The position numbers and the translations under genes are program-made. DNA of 64,000 nucleotides from positions 18,998-82,997 of the forward strand of contig WRCE01000001.1 in the NCBI GenBank assembly GCA_009784005.1, read 5' to 3'. Positions 26,351 to 35,974 of this stretch are shown piece after piece. Every line of letters begins with the position of its first letter. Within the stretch, counting starts at the first letter, position 1. The stretch comes from Candidatus Methanimicrococcus labiotermitis (lineage in GTDB: Archaea > Halobacteriota > Methanosarcinia > Methanosarcinales > Methanosarcinaceae). Below the pieces are notes generated by a model. It saw only the letters and a list, made by a program, of their open reading frames with translations. It did no database searches and was not told the origin of the DNA.

Positions 26351-27379
26351 TCAAAACCATTGATCTAATGTCGGCTGCTTTGTTTTTGTCTCAAAACCGG
26401 CATTAATTTTCTCCCATGCGGATACGACGCGGGATTCCAAGAAATCGCGTTTACCGCAGAGGAATTCTATCATTTTTTCTTTGTCGGGGCGTTCCCACTT
26501 CAACGTATAATCCGATATCGTCGGCGGGTGGTCGAAGAATTCTTTCGCCGCCGCGTACCGCTCGATTTGGTCATCCGCCCCTTTGAATTTGAGAACCGCT
26601 TCAAAACTGCCGTGTTCTTTGATGAGCTTGAGAGCGGTTTTGGCGCCGACCCTGTCAATGCCTTTATTGAAGTCGGTGCCGATGCACAGCGCAATATCGA
26701 TAAACTGACCCCGCGTCACGCCGAGCCGTTTTAAATTATTCTCCAAAATCACTTTTTCGGGCAGCACGTCGATGTAAACATTTTTGCCGGGCAACTTCCG
26801 CTTTCCCGAAATCGTTAAATTTCGGATGACAACGCCGGCGCCGAAGACGAAAGCGTCGTAATCCTGAGACGAAACATAATCCACGTCTCCTTTTTCAGCC
26901 ATAAACGACGCCTGAGCTTCTCCTTCGGAAGGAGCTTCAACAATGGGAATACCCATCATGCTCAAAAGCATTTTGGACTCATCAATAATTTGCGGGTCAA
27001 TCTTCACGGCCGCCTGCGAATACTTTAAAATCTCGGCCGTGTCGCCGCGCTCCATCGCCGATTTCCATTTTTCATGCGCCTCATTGCGTATTTCGCGGCG
27101 CTTTTCAATCGTTTCCGCCTTCAGCTCAGGCGGCACGCCGTCAAAAACAAAAACGGGCTTAATGCCGTCTTCAACAAAACCGGCCGTCCGGTAAAGAAGA
27201 CCCGAGAGATGAGACGTGACGCTGCCGTTCATATCCGTGAGCGGCTTACCGTCTCGCCCCCGAATGGATGTAATAAATTGATAAATAACATTGTAAGCGT
27301 CAAAAGCAATGATTTTTCCTTTGAGTTCGCCTGAAGAAAGTTCCTCCCGCTCCAGCAAATCTCCGATGGCAACACCCGT
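26351..27379 (-). CDS. fen1: flap endonuclease FEN1, probable ACG start
   Basis: A 342-residue structure-specific nuclease that removes 5' flaps in replication and repair. It has the N domain with FDAYNVIYQF and FVFDGVPPELK, the I domain with EAPSEGEAQASFMAEKGDVDYVSSQDYD carrying the metal-binding acidic residues, the helix-hairpin-helix CIGTDFNKGIDRVGAKTA, and the C-terminal PCNA-binding QPTLDQWF. FEN1 proteins start MGV; here the homologous position reads ACG-GGT-GTT (T-G-V-A-I-G), preceded by GGGAGGCGGAG at ideal spacing. No ATG, GTG or TTG lies in frame closer than about 20 codons. I take ACG as the start; a 252-base in-frame extension to 27631 is repeat sequence upstream of a TATA box. 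Confidence 0.9.
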   Translation of the reverse strand, partial: TGVAIGDLLEREELSSGELKGKIIAFDAYNVIYQFITSIRGRDGKPLTDMNGSVTSHLSGLLYRTAGFVEDGIKPVFVFDGVPPELKAETIEKRREIRNEAHEKWKSAMERGDTAEILKYSQAAVKIDPQIIDESKMLLSMMGIPIVEAPSEGEAQASFMAEKGDVDYVSSQDYDAFVFGAGVVIRNLTISGKRKLPGKNVYIDVLPEKVILENNLKRLGVTRGQFIDIALCIGTDFNKGIDRVGAKTALKLIKEHGSFEAVLKFKGADDQIERYAAAKEFFDHPPTISDYTLKWERPDKEKMIEFLCGKRDFLESRVVSAWEKINAGFETKTKQPTLDQWF

Positions 27380-27453
27380 AAAACTCCGCCTCCCGAATCT
27401 GTCCGATATTGATTTTAAGTAAAGGTTTTTTTTCGAATAAAGGTATCCCACCC

Positions 27454-27462
27454 TATAAAAAA
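27454..27462 (-). promoter_or_regulatory. TATA box candidate of fen1
   Basis: Minus-strand TTTTTTATA, with a second TTTTTTTATA ten bases further upstream. The predicted transcript start near 27430 would leave a leader of about 50 nt before the ACG and would exclude the long upstream extension. Confidence 0.4.
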
Positions 27463-27483
27463 CAGCGGTATAAAAAAATGACG

Positions 27484-27617
27484 CGAAAGGAAAAGAGCCG
27501 CACGAAAGGAAAAGAGCCGCGCGAAAGGAAAAGAGCCGCGCGAAAGGAAAAGAGCCGCGCGAAAGAAAAAGAGCCGCGCGAAAGGAAAAGAGCCGCACGA
27601 AAGGAAAAAAGGAGACG
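27484..27617. repeat. 19-nt tandem repeat
   Basis: Seven copies of GAAAGGAAAAGAGCCGCGC with few differences, between the dCMP deaminase and fen1. The long open frames over it on both strands are artefacts of the repeat. Confidence 0.95.
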
Positions 27618-27648
27618 GAAACAAAAGGCAACGGGCGAAAGCCTTGCC

Positions 27649-28116
27649 TTAATTTCTTCCGCCGGCGGGTTGATACTGTTTGACCGTGACTTCCGCTTCA
27701 TCGAAGAAAGACATTGAGTCGGGGTCGGGGTACGCTTTGACATAAATGACGTGCTTTATACCCGCGTTGATAATCATTTTCGTACAGAGGATGCAGGGCT
27801 GATGCGTGCAGTAAAGGGTTGAGCCCGACGTTTGAACGCCGTGGACGGCGGCTTGGATAATCGCATTTTGCTCGGCATGGACGGCGCGGCATTTTTCGTG
27901 CATCGTTCCTGACGGAATGTTTTGAATGTTTCGAATACATCCGATGTCCAAGCAATGAACAAGGCCGCGCGGCGCGCCGTTATAGCCGGTCGTCAAAATC
28001 CGGCCGTCGCGAACAAGAACGGCACCGACTTTGTTCCGAAGACAAGTCGAACGCTTGGCAACGGTTTCCGCGATCTCAACAAAATATTCATCCACCGAAA
28101 GTCTCTCATCAAGCAT
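27649..28116 (-). CDS. dCMP deaminase family protein
   Basis: A 155-residue zinc-dependent deaminase. It has GYNGAPRG, the zinc/catalytic motif HAEQNAI and the second zinc motif PCILCTKM, in the order and spacing of the dCMP/ComEB deaminases, with an additional Cys/His-containing segment (CLDIGCIRN) as in dCMP deaminases. The likely reaction is dCMP to dUMP for thymidylate synthesis. The start at 28116 (MLDERLS) fits the family; the upstream 24 codons are hydrophobic and repeat-derived. Confidence 0.9.
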   Translation of the reverse strand: MLDERLSVDEYFVEIAETVAKRSTCLRNKVGAVLVRDGRILTTGYNGAPRGLVHCLDIGCIRNIQNIPSGTMHEKCRAVHAEQNAIIQAAVHGVQTSGSTLYCTHQPCILCTKMIINAGIKHVIYVKAYPDPDSMSFFDEAEVTVKQYQPAGGRN

Positions 28117-28189
28117 AAAAGAACAAAGGGAGACAAAGATATATAAATTACTTGAAAAGTAACACATACATTCTTTTATCTTTATCATA

Positions 28190-28260
28190 TATCTTTTTCA
28201 AATATCTTTTCCAAATATCTTTTCCAAATATCTTTTCCAAATATTTTTTTCAAAAATCTT
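28190..28260. repeat. 13-nt tandem repeat upstream of secF
   Basis: Five copies of ATATCTTTTCCAA in tandem between the divergent dCMP deaminase and secF genes. Confidence 0.9.
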
Positions 28261-28301
28261 GTTCATACAACTTGTTCATAAAATAAACGAAGGGATTGAC
28301 T

Positions 28302-29222
28302 ATGAGAATTGAACTCTACAATTATATCCATCCGTTTTTCCAAAAGACGGAAAATAAAAAACTGATTGCAATCCCGCTGACGATTTTAGCCATCGCGCTC
28401 ATCATTATCGCATCCATGACAATATACACCGGAAGTCCGGTCCCCTTAGGCATGGACTTCGTTGGCGGAACACAATTTACTGTCACCTCCTCCTTATCGG
28501 AGAAACAGTTCCAAGATATGTTTTCTGACTTTCCGCTCAACGATATACGCATGTCGGGAAGCCGTACCATTCTTCAATTCAGTCAAATGAACAGCGACGA
28601 GTTGACGGCGCTTGAAAGGCTGATTTGGGACAATCAGGCTTTCACCGATATTGATCAAAAGCAAGTTTCGCCCATTTACAGCCAGCAGCTGCAAAAAACA
28701 GCGCTTTACGCCCTGATTCTTTCATTTATCGGAATGGCGATTGTTATTTTCATATTATTCCGGCAGGTCGTGTCTTCTGCGGCCGTTATCACATCGGCGG
28801 CATCCGATATTCTCATCGCGGTCGCTTTTATGAACATATTCCGTATCGAGCTGACACTTGGAACAGTCGCCGCTCTCTTAATGCTCATCGCTCTTTCGGT
28901 TGACAGCAACATTTTGCTGACGAATCGCGTGTTTAAACGAAGCGGCAATCTTGACGATAAACTATCGGGCGCCATGCGAACGGGACTCTTAATGTCAACG
29001 ACAACAATCGCCGCTTTTACGGTGATGTTTGTCGTCTCGACATTCCTGCATTATATTGTTCCGGGCGTTCCGCCGATTCCGCTGCTCTCTCAAATTTCAT
29101 TAATCGTTCTCATCGGCTTGCTGATGGACATCATAAACACTTGGTTCCTGAACGCGGGTGTTTTGCGGATGTATCTGACGCGTTCTAAATCAAGATCAAA
29201 GAAAGGAGGCCGGCGCGCATGA
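28302..29222 (+). CDS. secF: protein-export membrane protein SecF
   Basis: A 306-residue protein with six membrane helices and a first extracytoplasmic domain. The conserved segments are GMDFVGGTQFTV after helix 1, and LRL-like DILIAVAFMNIFRIELTLGTVAALLMLIALSVDSNILLTNRV in the membrane part (given in part). With SecD it assists the Sec translocon. Archaeal order is secF before secD, as here. I start at the ATG at 28302, seven bases behind AGGGA; a TTG two codons earlier is possible. The stop overlaps secD. Confidence 0.95.
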   Translation: MRIELYNYIHPFFQKTENKKLIAIPLTILAIALIIIASMTIYTGSPVPLGMDFVGGTQFTVTSSLSEKQFQDMFSDFPLNDIRMSGSRTILQFSQMNSDELTALERLIWDNQAFTDIDQKQVSPIYSQQLQKTALYALILSFIGMAIVIFILFRQVVSSAAVITSAASDILIAVAFMNIFRIELTLGTVAALLMLIALSVDSNILLTNRVFKRSGNLDDKLSGAMRTGLLMSTTTIAAFTVMFVVSTFLHYIVPGVPPIPLLSQISLIVLIGLLMDIINTWFLNAGVLRMYLTRSKSRSKKGGRRA

Positions 29223-30928
29223 TTGAAGAAAAGAAAGACAAGCCTCTTTACAAGGATTACAAAGTGATCCTGCTGATTGCCGCCCTTTTGATTTCCGTCT
29301 TCGCGATTGTAAGCCCTGTCGGGTACTTCGCCGAAGAAGACAGTCTCCTGAACGTTCACTACGGTCTTGACATCAGAGGCGGGTCAACCATTTATTTGAA
29401 ATTAAACGGCGCTGTGGCGCAAGTTGACGCGCAGCCGCGTGACATTGTCTCAACCATGGGCAACGCGGAATTCCCAAGCGGCATTGAAATCGTCAGTTCG
29501 ATGGTTTACGACAACGGCTCGGCTTTTGTAACATTCAGAACGGCCGACCCCGTGAATCAAACGCGGCTGGAGTATCTGTTCGGCACAAACGATGTTCACG
29601 TCAGGCGAACCGGAAATGTGTCGGAAGTCAATATCTCTGCAACAAAAGTCGGTTTCATCACATCGTATTTGACGCAAGCATACGGAAAAGAGATTGTACC
29701 GCACTTTGTTCGACACGGCATTGAATATGAAATCCGTACCGCGACAACGGAAGAAGAGCTCAGCCGGCACATGCGGGCCGTGAACGGCAGCATTTCAAGA
29801 GACGCGTCGGGAACGCCGTTGTACCGCGACGGAACGACCGCGCAAACGATGCAGACAACGATTGATGTTTTAAACAGCAAACTCGGCAACGGCCTCGGCG
29901 TGAAAGACCTGCCGATTCGGGCAATCGGAAACGAATTCATCATGATCGACTTCGCCGGCGTCAGTTTATCAGAGGCGAGAGGGTTAGTGGAAACTCCGGG
30001 ACGATTTGAAATCAGAATCCAAACGTCCGGCACCGAAACTGTCCATGTCCTTTACGGCGATTCGATTGAAAGCGTCGGCGTTGTCAGCCAAGACCAATCA
30101 ACGTGGTCATACGGCGTGCCTTTCACCCTCAATGAAGAAGGCGCCCGTTCTTTGCAACAAATGGCAATCAGCACCGGCGCGACAATGAATCCAAATGCGC
30201 ATAACCTTTTGATGCTTCTTGACGATGTCGTGGTGTACGCGGCCCCCCTCAGCCCGAGCGCGGCGTCGCAGTTGAATTCGATGCCGATTTACTCATGGCA
30301 GGCGGGCACAAGTTCCCGTGAAGAAGCCAGAGAACTGCAAATTCACCTGCGTTCAGGCGCGCTGCCGGTCAATGTTGAAATTGTCAGCGCGGGACAGGTT
30401 GACGCAAACCTCGGCCAAGGATTCTTAAGAGGCGCAATCATCACGGGCATCTTTGCGATGTTCGCTGTTGCCCTTCTTATTTACAACCGCTACAGACAGC
30501 CGAAAATCGTTATCCCGATGGTCGCCACGTCATTCAGTGAAGTGATCATCTTGGTCGGATTTTCAGTGCTGATTATGCAAGACTTGGACTTAGCTGCCAT
30601 CGCCGGTATTATCGCCGTGATCGGTACGGGTATAGATCACCTGATTATCATCACCGAAGAAACGATTCACGAAGGCAAAACGCCGTCGGATAAAGTGTAT
30701 TTGGCGCGTATGGGAAAAGCCTTTATGATCATTTTAGGCGCGGCCGCAACGACCATCATCGCCATGGCGCCGCTGGTCTTCCTCGGGTTTGCCGCGCTGA
30801 AGGGTTTCGCGATTACCACAATCGTTGGTGTTTTCATCGGCGTATTGATTGCCCGCCCGGCTTATTCCTCAATCTTGAGATACATCTTGATACAAAGCGG
30901 AATGAAGGATGATAAGCTGACGGAATGA
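29219..30928 (+). CDS. secD: protein-export membrane protein SecD
   Basis: A 569-residue protein: one N-terminal helix, a large extracytoplasmic domain with GLDIRGGSTIYL near residue 50, and five C-terminal helices with ATSFSEVIILVGFSVL and IAGIIAVIGTGIDHLIIITEE. It uses the membrane potential to assist late steps of protein export through SecYEG. It overlaps secF by four bases, so the two are translated together. A nested hairpin terminator follows 60 nt behind. Confidence 0.95.
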   Translation: MIEEKKDKPLYKDYKVILLIAALLISVFAIVSPVGYFAEEDSLLNVHYGLDIRGGSTIYLKLNGAVAQVDAQPRDIVSTMGNAEFPSGIEIVSSMVYDNGSAFVTFRTADPVNQTRLEYLFGTNDVHVRRTGNVSEVNISATKVGFITSYLTQAYGKEIVPHFVRHGIEYEIRTATTEEELSRHMRAVNGSISRDASGTPLYRDGTTAQTMQTTIDVLNSKLGNGLGVKDLPIRAIGNEFIMIDFAGVSLSEARGLVETPGRFEIRIQTSGTETVHVLYGDSIESVGVVSQDQSTWSYGVPFTLNEEGARSLQQMAISTGATMNPNAHNLLMLLDDVVVYAAPLSPSAASQLNSMPIYSWQAGTSSREEARELQIHLRSGALPVNVEIVSAGQVDANLGQGFLRGAIITGIFAMFAVALLIYNRYRQPKIVIPMVATSFSEVIILVGFSVLIMQDLDLAAIAGIIAVIGTGIDHLIIITEETIHEGKTPSDKVYLARMGKAFMIILGAAATTIIAMAPLVFLGFAALKGFAITTIVGVFIGVLIARPAYSSILRYILIQSGMKDDKLTE

Positions 30929-30987
30929 TCTCGTTATCGAAAACGAATGAAAATTCAAAAACATAAAGACTCAAAAACAAATAAAAG

Positions 30988-31039
30988 CCCCCTGATTTCT
31001 CTATCGGGAGCCGTCAAAAGCTCCTGATTTCATCAGGGG
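30988..31039 (+). terminator. secFD terminator
   Basis: A nested hairpin: outer arms CCCCTGAT and ATCAGGGG, inner arms GGGAGC and GCTCCT. CTTCTCTTTTTTT follows. Confidence 0.75.
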
Positions 31040-31120
31040 TCTTCTCTTTTTTTAAAAACCGCGCGAAAATTATTGAATATTTTTATTGAATGTTTTTATT
31101 GAATATTTTTATTGAATGTT

Positions 31121-34100
31121 TTATTGGTTATTTTTGGAATGCTCATCAATCAGCCACTGCTCAAAAGCCTCCTGTATATCGGCTTTCGCGGGGGTTTTCG
31201 GCTCTCCTTTTTTGTCGCCGGTTTTGTAAACGGAGGCTTCCTTTACGGCTTCCATATGAGATGATGTTTCAAAACCGGAAGTATCGAACAAGCCGTTTTG
31301 GATGCGATGCCAAACCGCTTGAATTAATCGGCGCAAATGATCTAAATCCGCGTCAGGCACCGGCACGAAAATGGGGTCGTCAATTTTTTCATAACCGGAA
31401 TCTTTCGTAGGCACGACAAAAATATCGGCTCCGCCCGAAACAGTCCAGCCGTCAAACTCAGGCGAATGATTAATCAGAAGTTTATAGAATTGAAGCTGTC
31501 TGTGATAATCCGAAGAGGGGGTTTTGCTTTGCAGAGTTCCGGTCTTGTAGTCGTAAATGCGTATGGTCTTTGTTTCGTCGTCAAAAGCCAGCAAGTCGCA
31601 TTTGCCCGTTAACTGTATCCCGTCCACCTTGGCGTTGAGCCATAATTCTGTTTTTACCGTCATCTCAAGCGGCACCTTAAAATCGGGCAGGAATTTTTCG
31701 GCAATCAAGTCAAAGCGCTGTACATAAGGTTCTTTTTCGAGAGGGGCAAAATCAAGAAAGCTGATTTCGCGCCTGTAATCTTCCAGCAGGCGTTCAACTG
31801 TTGTATCCTTGGCTTTGATGACCCTGTTCACATAGTCTTCCATGAAAGAGTGTACCACTACACCGAATGCGTTGCTGATTTGGGGAAGCTCCGGCAATTT
31901 CAGGAGACGGAGCAGGACAAAATCCGTCTTTTTGGATTCTTCTGCCTCGTATTCAACAAATTTGTTGAGAAGAGAAGGGGACATCCTGACGGTTGAGAGG
32001 TGAGGGAATAAAAGGGCTTCCGTTTCGGCGTCTTTGGGGTAGTAACTGTCTTTCCAGCAGTGTTCGGACTGGTCCAAAATGGCTGTCGTCTCCGGCAAAA
32101 TCGGGACAATTTCCATTTCTTCAAGCAGCTCGCCGACGATTTCAGACTTGCCGAAAGACACTTCCAACGCTGAGCGGGCTCGCGTGACGGCCACAAACAG
32201 AGAGCGCCGAACGTCGTTGGCGTCGCCGCTGCCTGAGAACAGCATGTTTTGGCAGAGCATGGCTTCGCCTTTTGAACCCGCCTTGTGCCAAGTGTCTTGG
32301 TCGGCGTCAATGAGATACACAAGGTCAAACTCAAGACCCTTGGAACTGTGAGCGGTGGTGAGCGTGACGGCGTTGGGGCGGCCGACCGGAATCTCAATGT
32401 CAATGGGTATGTCGAAGCAACCCGTTTGGTCTAAAAGAGCGGTCACGTCGGCGAGGCGTAAAAACCGTTCGCCGCCGCTTTCTGCCGATTCGTGCGCCAA
32501 TCCCGCCGATCCATGCGCCAATCCCTGCGCCGATTCCCGCTCCGTTTCAACGAGATCCAACAACGCTTTTAAACCGTAATTGAACTCAATAACGCTGAGG
32601 GGGTCGGTTTGTTCAAGCTGCTCAAGCCGCTCATAATACGATCGGACCGGTTCCGATAGCTCAAAAATTGTTTGCCGCGCCGGAGCGGAGATTGCTTTTT
32701 TGGAGACTTCCGACAACCAATCATGAAGGCCGCTGAGTTTGGAATTCGGATGACCCTCCATGGCGTTCATCCAACCGATACGCTTTTCTTTCGCTTCGAG
32801 AGCGAAGGAGAAGTAAACGGACGATGCCAATCCGAATTCCTCAGATGCCAGTATTTGAGGAAGAAACGCGTCGGCGTCAGCGGTTCGGCCGGCGGCATAA
32901 GAGGAAGAAAAACGCATCAGCGCGAGGAGCGTTTGAAGGGATTTCGCTTCTGAAACGGCGGAAGTGATTTTGTATTTGTAATCGATTTTTTGGGCGTTGA
33001 GATAGGGCAAAAGGGAGCGAAGGCTTTTGTTTTGTGTGGCGATGACCGCGATTGCCGTGTCAGGGTCTGATGCGTTTTGGATAAAGCCGGCGTCTGTTTT
33101 TTCCCGAATTGATTTTGCGATGTCGTGATATTGGAGGCCGGGATTGGGGTATTTTCGCGCCGTGAATGTTTGAGGCGCGCTTTCCTTCTTGAAAGCCGTG
33201 AGCTTTTTTTCTGTCAGGCTGAGAGGGGAGCGGTTTTCGATTTTGCCGGCAACCGCCTGTCCGATGCCGACCAATGAAGGCGTGGAGCGGTAGTTGGTGA
33301 CAAGAGCAATGCGGGTGACGTCTCTGTAACGCTTTTCAAACTGATTGATGTACTCAACGCTTGCGCCTTGAAAGCGCATGATGGCTTGGTCGTCGTCGCC
33401 GACCGCCAATATGTTTGGAGAGGGGCTGTGGTCGCAAAGCAAATCGAGCAGGCGCATTTGTGTCCCGTTTGTGTCTTGGAATTCATCCACCAATAAATAG
33501 CGATAGCGTTCCTGTAAGTTGTGTTTGAATTCAGCCGACTCACGGAGAGCGTCAATGGCTTCTTGGATCATGTCGTGATAGTCATACATGCCCGCCCGGT
33601 CGAGGCGTTGTCTGTACGCTTCGTAAATCGAGGCCGCTGAAAGCAGTTTCCGGCAGCGTTCCAAGTCTTTGAAGACATAACTTTTCGTGTGGTCCTTTTT
33701 GAAGAAAGTGTCGCGAAGCTCTTGGTACGCTTCGGTTTTGCCCGTGTCGGGGTCATACAGTTCTGTGTTTAAGAATGCGTCTTTGATGAGAGCGGCATAG
33801 GGCAGATAGATGCCGGGAACATTGACGGCGGGCTTTATAAGAGAAGCGAAAGAAGCGGAAATCTCTTTCATGATTAATGCCACATGTTTTTGAAGATCGT
33901 CAAGAAGCATTGTTTTTGCCGCTATGCCGCCGGTCAAAGGCGTATTTATCAGATCGAGCAGGCCGGTCTTTTGTTCAATATGTTCAAAAAAGGCAATGTT
34001 CTGCTTGATAATGGCGCGGAACTCTTCGGTGCTGAGGCCGGAGCGTTGGAAATTCTCGATAAATGTCAAAACGTTTCTCAGGTTGGAGGCTGTTTTGTTG

Positions 34101-34540
34101 TAGGGATTGGGCTTATTGTAAAGAGGGTCGGTGACGGGCAGTGTTTGCAATAATTCGTTGATGAGCCGCTTTGTCTGAAGGTCGGATATCGGGCGAACCA
34201 AGGCGCCGCGCTTGAAATACTCAGGAAAGCGGCTGCGCAGGTGTTCGGCAAAACTGTGAAACGTGGCAATGTGTACCGCGTAGGCGTCTCGCCCGATAAA
34301 ACCGGCAAGACGGTGGGTCATCGCTTCGGCGCCGGCGGTCGTATAAGTCAGGCAAAGGATATTTTCAGGCGAAACGTCGCGCTTTTGAAGAATATTCACA
34401 ATACGAAGGCTGAGAAGCTGTGTCTTGCCCGTGCCGGGGCCCGCAATCACGAGAACGGGACCGTCAATGGCTTCCACCGCGCGGCGCTGCTCAGGGTTTA
34501 ACCGCTCCAATTCATGGGCGAGATTCAAAGTGTTGTTCAC
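31121..34540 (-). CDS. UvrD/PcrA-type DNA helicase with C-terminal PD-(D/E)XK nuclease
   Basis: A 1139-residue superfamily 1A helicase fused to a RecB-like nuclease. The helicase part has Walker A GPGTGKTQLL (about residue 34), motif II LLVDEFQDTN (about 350), VGDDDQAIMRFQGA, NYRSTPSLV, TTAHSSKGLEFDLVYL and VAVTRARSAL. The nuclease motif near residues 980-1003 reads GKCDLLAFDD, then IYDYKTG, with a Q-x3-Y-like HRQLQFYKLL behind. The architecture resembles AddA/AddB-type end-processing enzymes and suggests recombination or repair. The start is GTG. A small low-complexity insertion (GLAHGSAGLAHESAES) lies near residues 668-685. Confidence 0.88.
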   Translation of the reverse strand: MNNTLNLAHELERLNPEQRRAVEAIDGPVLVIAGPGTGKTQLLSLRIVNILQKRDVSPENILCLTYTTAGAEAMTHRLAGFIGRDAYAVHIATFHSFAEHLRSRFPEYFKRGALVRPISDLQTKRLINELLQTLPVTDPLYNKPNPYNKTASNLRNVLTFIENFQRSGLSTEEFRAIIKQNIAFFEHIEQKTGLLDLINTPLTGGIAAKTMLLDDLQKHVALIMKEISASFASLIKPAVNVPGIYLPYAALIKDAFLNTELYDPDTGKTEAYQELRDTFFKKDHTKSYVFKDLERCRKLLSAASIYEAYRQRLDRAGMYDYHDMIQEAIDALRESAEFKHNLQERYRYLLVDEFQDTNGTQMRLLDLLCDHSPSPNILAVGDDDQAIMRFQGASVEYINQFEKRYRDVTRIALVTNYRSTPSLVGIGQAVAGKIENRSPLSLTEKKLTAFKKESAPQTFTARKYPNPGLQYHDIAKSIREKTDAGFIQNASDPDTAIAVIATQNKSLRSLLPYLNAQKIDYKYKITSAVSEAKSLQTLLALMRFSSSYAAGRTADADAFLPQILASEEFGLASSVYFSFALEAKEKRIGWMNAMEGHPNSKLSGLHDWLSEVSKKAISAPARQTIFELSEPVRSYYERLEQLEQTDPLSVIEFNYGLKALLDLVETERESAQGLAHGSAGLAHESAESGGERFLRLADVTALLDQTGCFDIPIDIEIPVGRPNAVTLTTAHSSKGLEFDLVYLIDADQDTWHKAGSKGEAMLCQNMLFSGSGDANDVRRSLFVAVTRARSALEVSFGKSEIVGELLEEMEIVPILPETTAILDQSEHCWKDSYYPKDAETEALLFPHLSTVRMSPSLLNKFVEYEAEESKKTDFVLLRLLKLPELPQISNAFGVVVHSFMEDYVNRVIKAKDTTVERLLEDYRREISFLDFAPLEKEPYVQRFDLIAEKFLPDFKVPLEMTVKTELWLNAKVDGIQLTGKCDLLAFDDETKTIRIYDYKTGTLQSKTPSSDYHRQLQFYKLLINHSPEFDGWTVSGGADIFVVPTKDSGYEKIDDPIFVPVPDADLDHLRRLIQAVWHRIQNGLFDTSGFETSSHMEAVKEASVYKTGDKKGEPKTPAKADIQEAFEQWLIDEHSKNNQ

Positions 34541-34892
34541 GGTCTTTCTTCCTTTCTTCCTTTATTCCTTCGTCCTTTATTCCTTCGTCCTTTCTCTTTT
34601 TCTTCCCTTTTTCCTTTCCCCCTTCTCTCTTTTTTTTGAAAGGATTCTGTTAAAATGCACAGACGGATTATATAATTATGGGAAACTGCTCAAAGTTCTC
34701 TTTTAAAGTTCTCTTTCAAAGTTCTCTTTCAAAGTTCTCTTTCAAAGTTCTTTTTTCAAAATTCTTTTCTCATCACCGCTTTGCTTTCGGATGAAAAAGA
34801 TTTAAATCAAAAGGAAACGGATTCATATCCGTTCGCTTAATTATTTTTATTATTGTTTTATTACTGTTTTAAACCAACGGACTTGAACGCAT
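34541..34892. repeat. 352-nt gap with tandem repeats
   Basis: CTTTATTCCTTCGTC-type units near 34555-34600, and five copies of the 13-base unit AAAGTTCTCTTTC at about 34695-34755. It is the divergent promoter region between the helicase and rfcS genes; no gene seen. Confidence 0.8.
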
Positions 34893-35939
34893 ATGAAAGA
34901 TGTTTGGACACTGAAATACCGCCCCGGCACCTTAGACGGCATCCTCGGAAACCGTCAAACCGCCAACACGTTAAAGAGCCTCGCGGCTTTTGGTTCCATG
35001 CCTCATCTGATTTTGTTCGGCCCTGAAAATTCCGGCAAAATGACGGCGGCGTTTGCGCTTGCCGGCAGTCTTTACGGGGATGAGGCAGAGTTGAATTTCA
35101 CTTATTTCAACGCGTCTGACTTTTTTGAACAGGGCAAAAATTATCTCGTCAAAGACCCGCGCTTTTACAGATTTCTCGGAACGGACGACCCGAAAAAGAT
35201 TCAAAAAAGCGTGATCTCTATTTTCAAAGACATCATAAACGAATACGCGGCGCTCGCCCCGATGAACGCGGATTACAAAATCATTTGCATCGATTCCGCC
35301 GAAGCGCTCACAATGGAAGCCCAGCAGGCGCTTCGCCGCATTATGGAAAAATATTCCAAAACCTGCCGCTTTATTTTATCATCCAAAAGCATTTCAAAAA
35401 TCATCCCGCCGCTTCGCTCAAGAGGCGTCACGCTTTTCTTTTCGCCCGTAACGCCGGAAGAACTGACTTCATTTTTACAAGATGTCGTCCAAAAAGAAGG
35501 ATTTGCCGCCCCCGATGACGTCCTTTTGGAAATTGCGCAGCAAACCCGCGGCAACGTTTCAAAAGCGCTGGAACTGTTACAAACAAGCCTTCTTGAAGCG
35601 CAAGCGCTGAAAACGCCGCTCACCCTCGGCATGGTCCAAATGCAGCTTTCGCTTGAAGTCGAAGACGACGTCACGGAACTTTTCAACGAAACCGTTTACG
35701 CCAAAAACTTCACGACCGCCCGCGAAAAACTGGACGCTCTGTTAATTGACGACGGCCTGACCGGCGGCGAAATATTGGAAAGGCTGCAAAAAGCCGTCCT
35801 GACGGATGAAAAAAAGACCGGCGATGAAGCGAAAGCCGCCGCCCGTTTGATTAAAATCGCCGAGTGTGATAAGATGCTGTCTTCCGCCTCCAATGACAGG
35901 ATTCAGCTGGAAAATTTGATCGCGAATTTCGATGGGTAA
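34893..35939 (+). CDS. rfcS: replication factor C small subunit, divergent paralogue
   Basis: A 348-residue AAA+ clamp-loader subunit: WTLKYRPGTLDGILGN near the start, a central LLQTSLLEAQALKT helical region and a C-terminal collar domain. The Walker A is GPENSGKMTAA (usual GPPGTGKTT-like, here with Met after the lysine). The Walker B is IICIDSAEAL (usual DEAD/DEAH-like), and the sensor/arginine-finger segment is ILSSKSISKIIPPLRSR. The altered nucleotide-binding motifs suggest the second small subunit known from Methanosarcinales three-subunit RFC, probably with weak ATPase. Confidence 0.88.
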   Translation: MKDVWTLKYRPGTLDGILGNRQTANTLKSLAAFGSMPHLILFGPENSGKMTAAFALAGSLYGDEAELNFTYFNASDFFEQGKNYLVKDPRFYRFLGTDDPKKIQKSVISIFKDIINEYAALAPMNADYKIICIDSAEALTMEAQQALRRIMEKYSKTCRFILSSKSISKIIPPLRSRGVTLFFSPVTPEELTSFLQDVVQKEGFAAPDDVLLEIAQQTRGNVSKALELLQTSLLEAQALKTPLTLGMVQMQLSLEVEDDVTELFNETVYAKNFTTAREKLDALLIDDGLTGGEILERLQKAVLTDEKKTGDEAKAAARLIKIAECDKMLSSASNDRIQLENLIANFDG

Positions 35940-35974
35940 ATAAGGAAAAAAGTAAATCTTTGGCTGTTCTTCTT

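Noticed and set aside
27380..27631. Long N-terminal extension of FEN1 to the ATG at 27631
   Set aside because: It consists of the 19-nt repeat translated, lies upstream of TATA-like sequences, and would bury the FEN1 N terminus.
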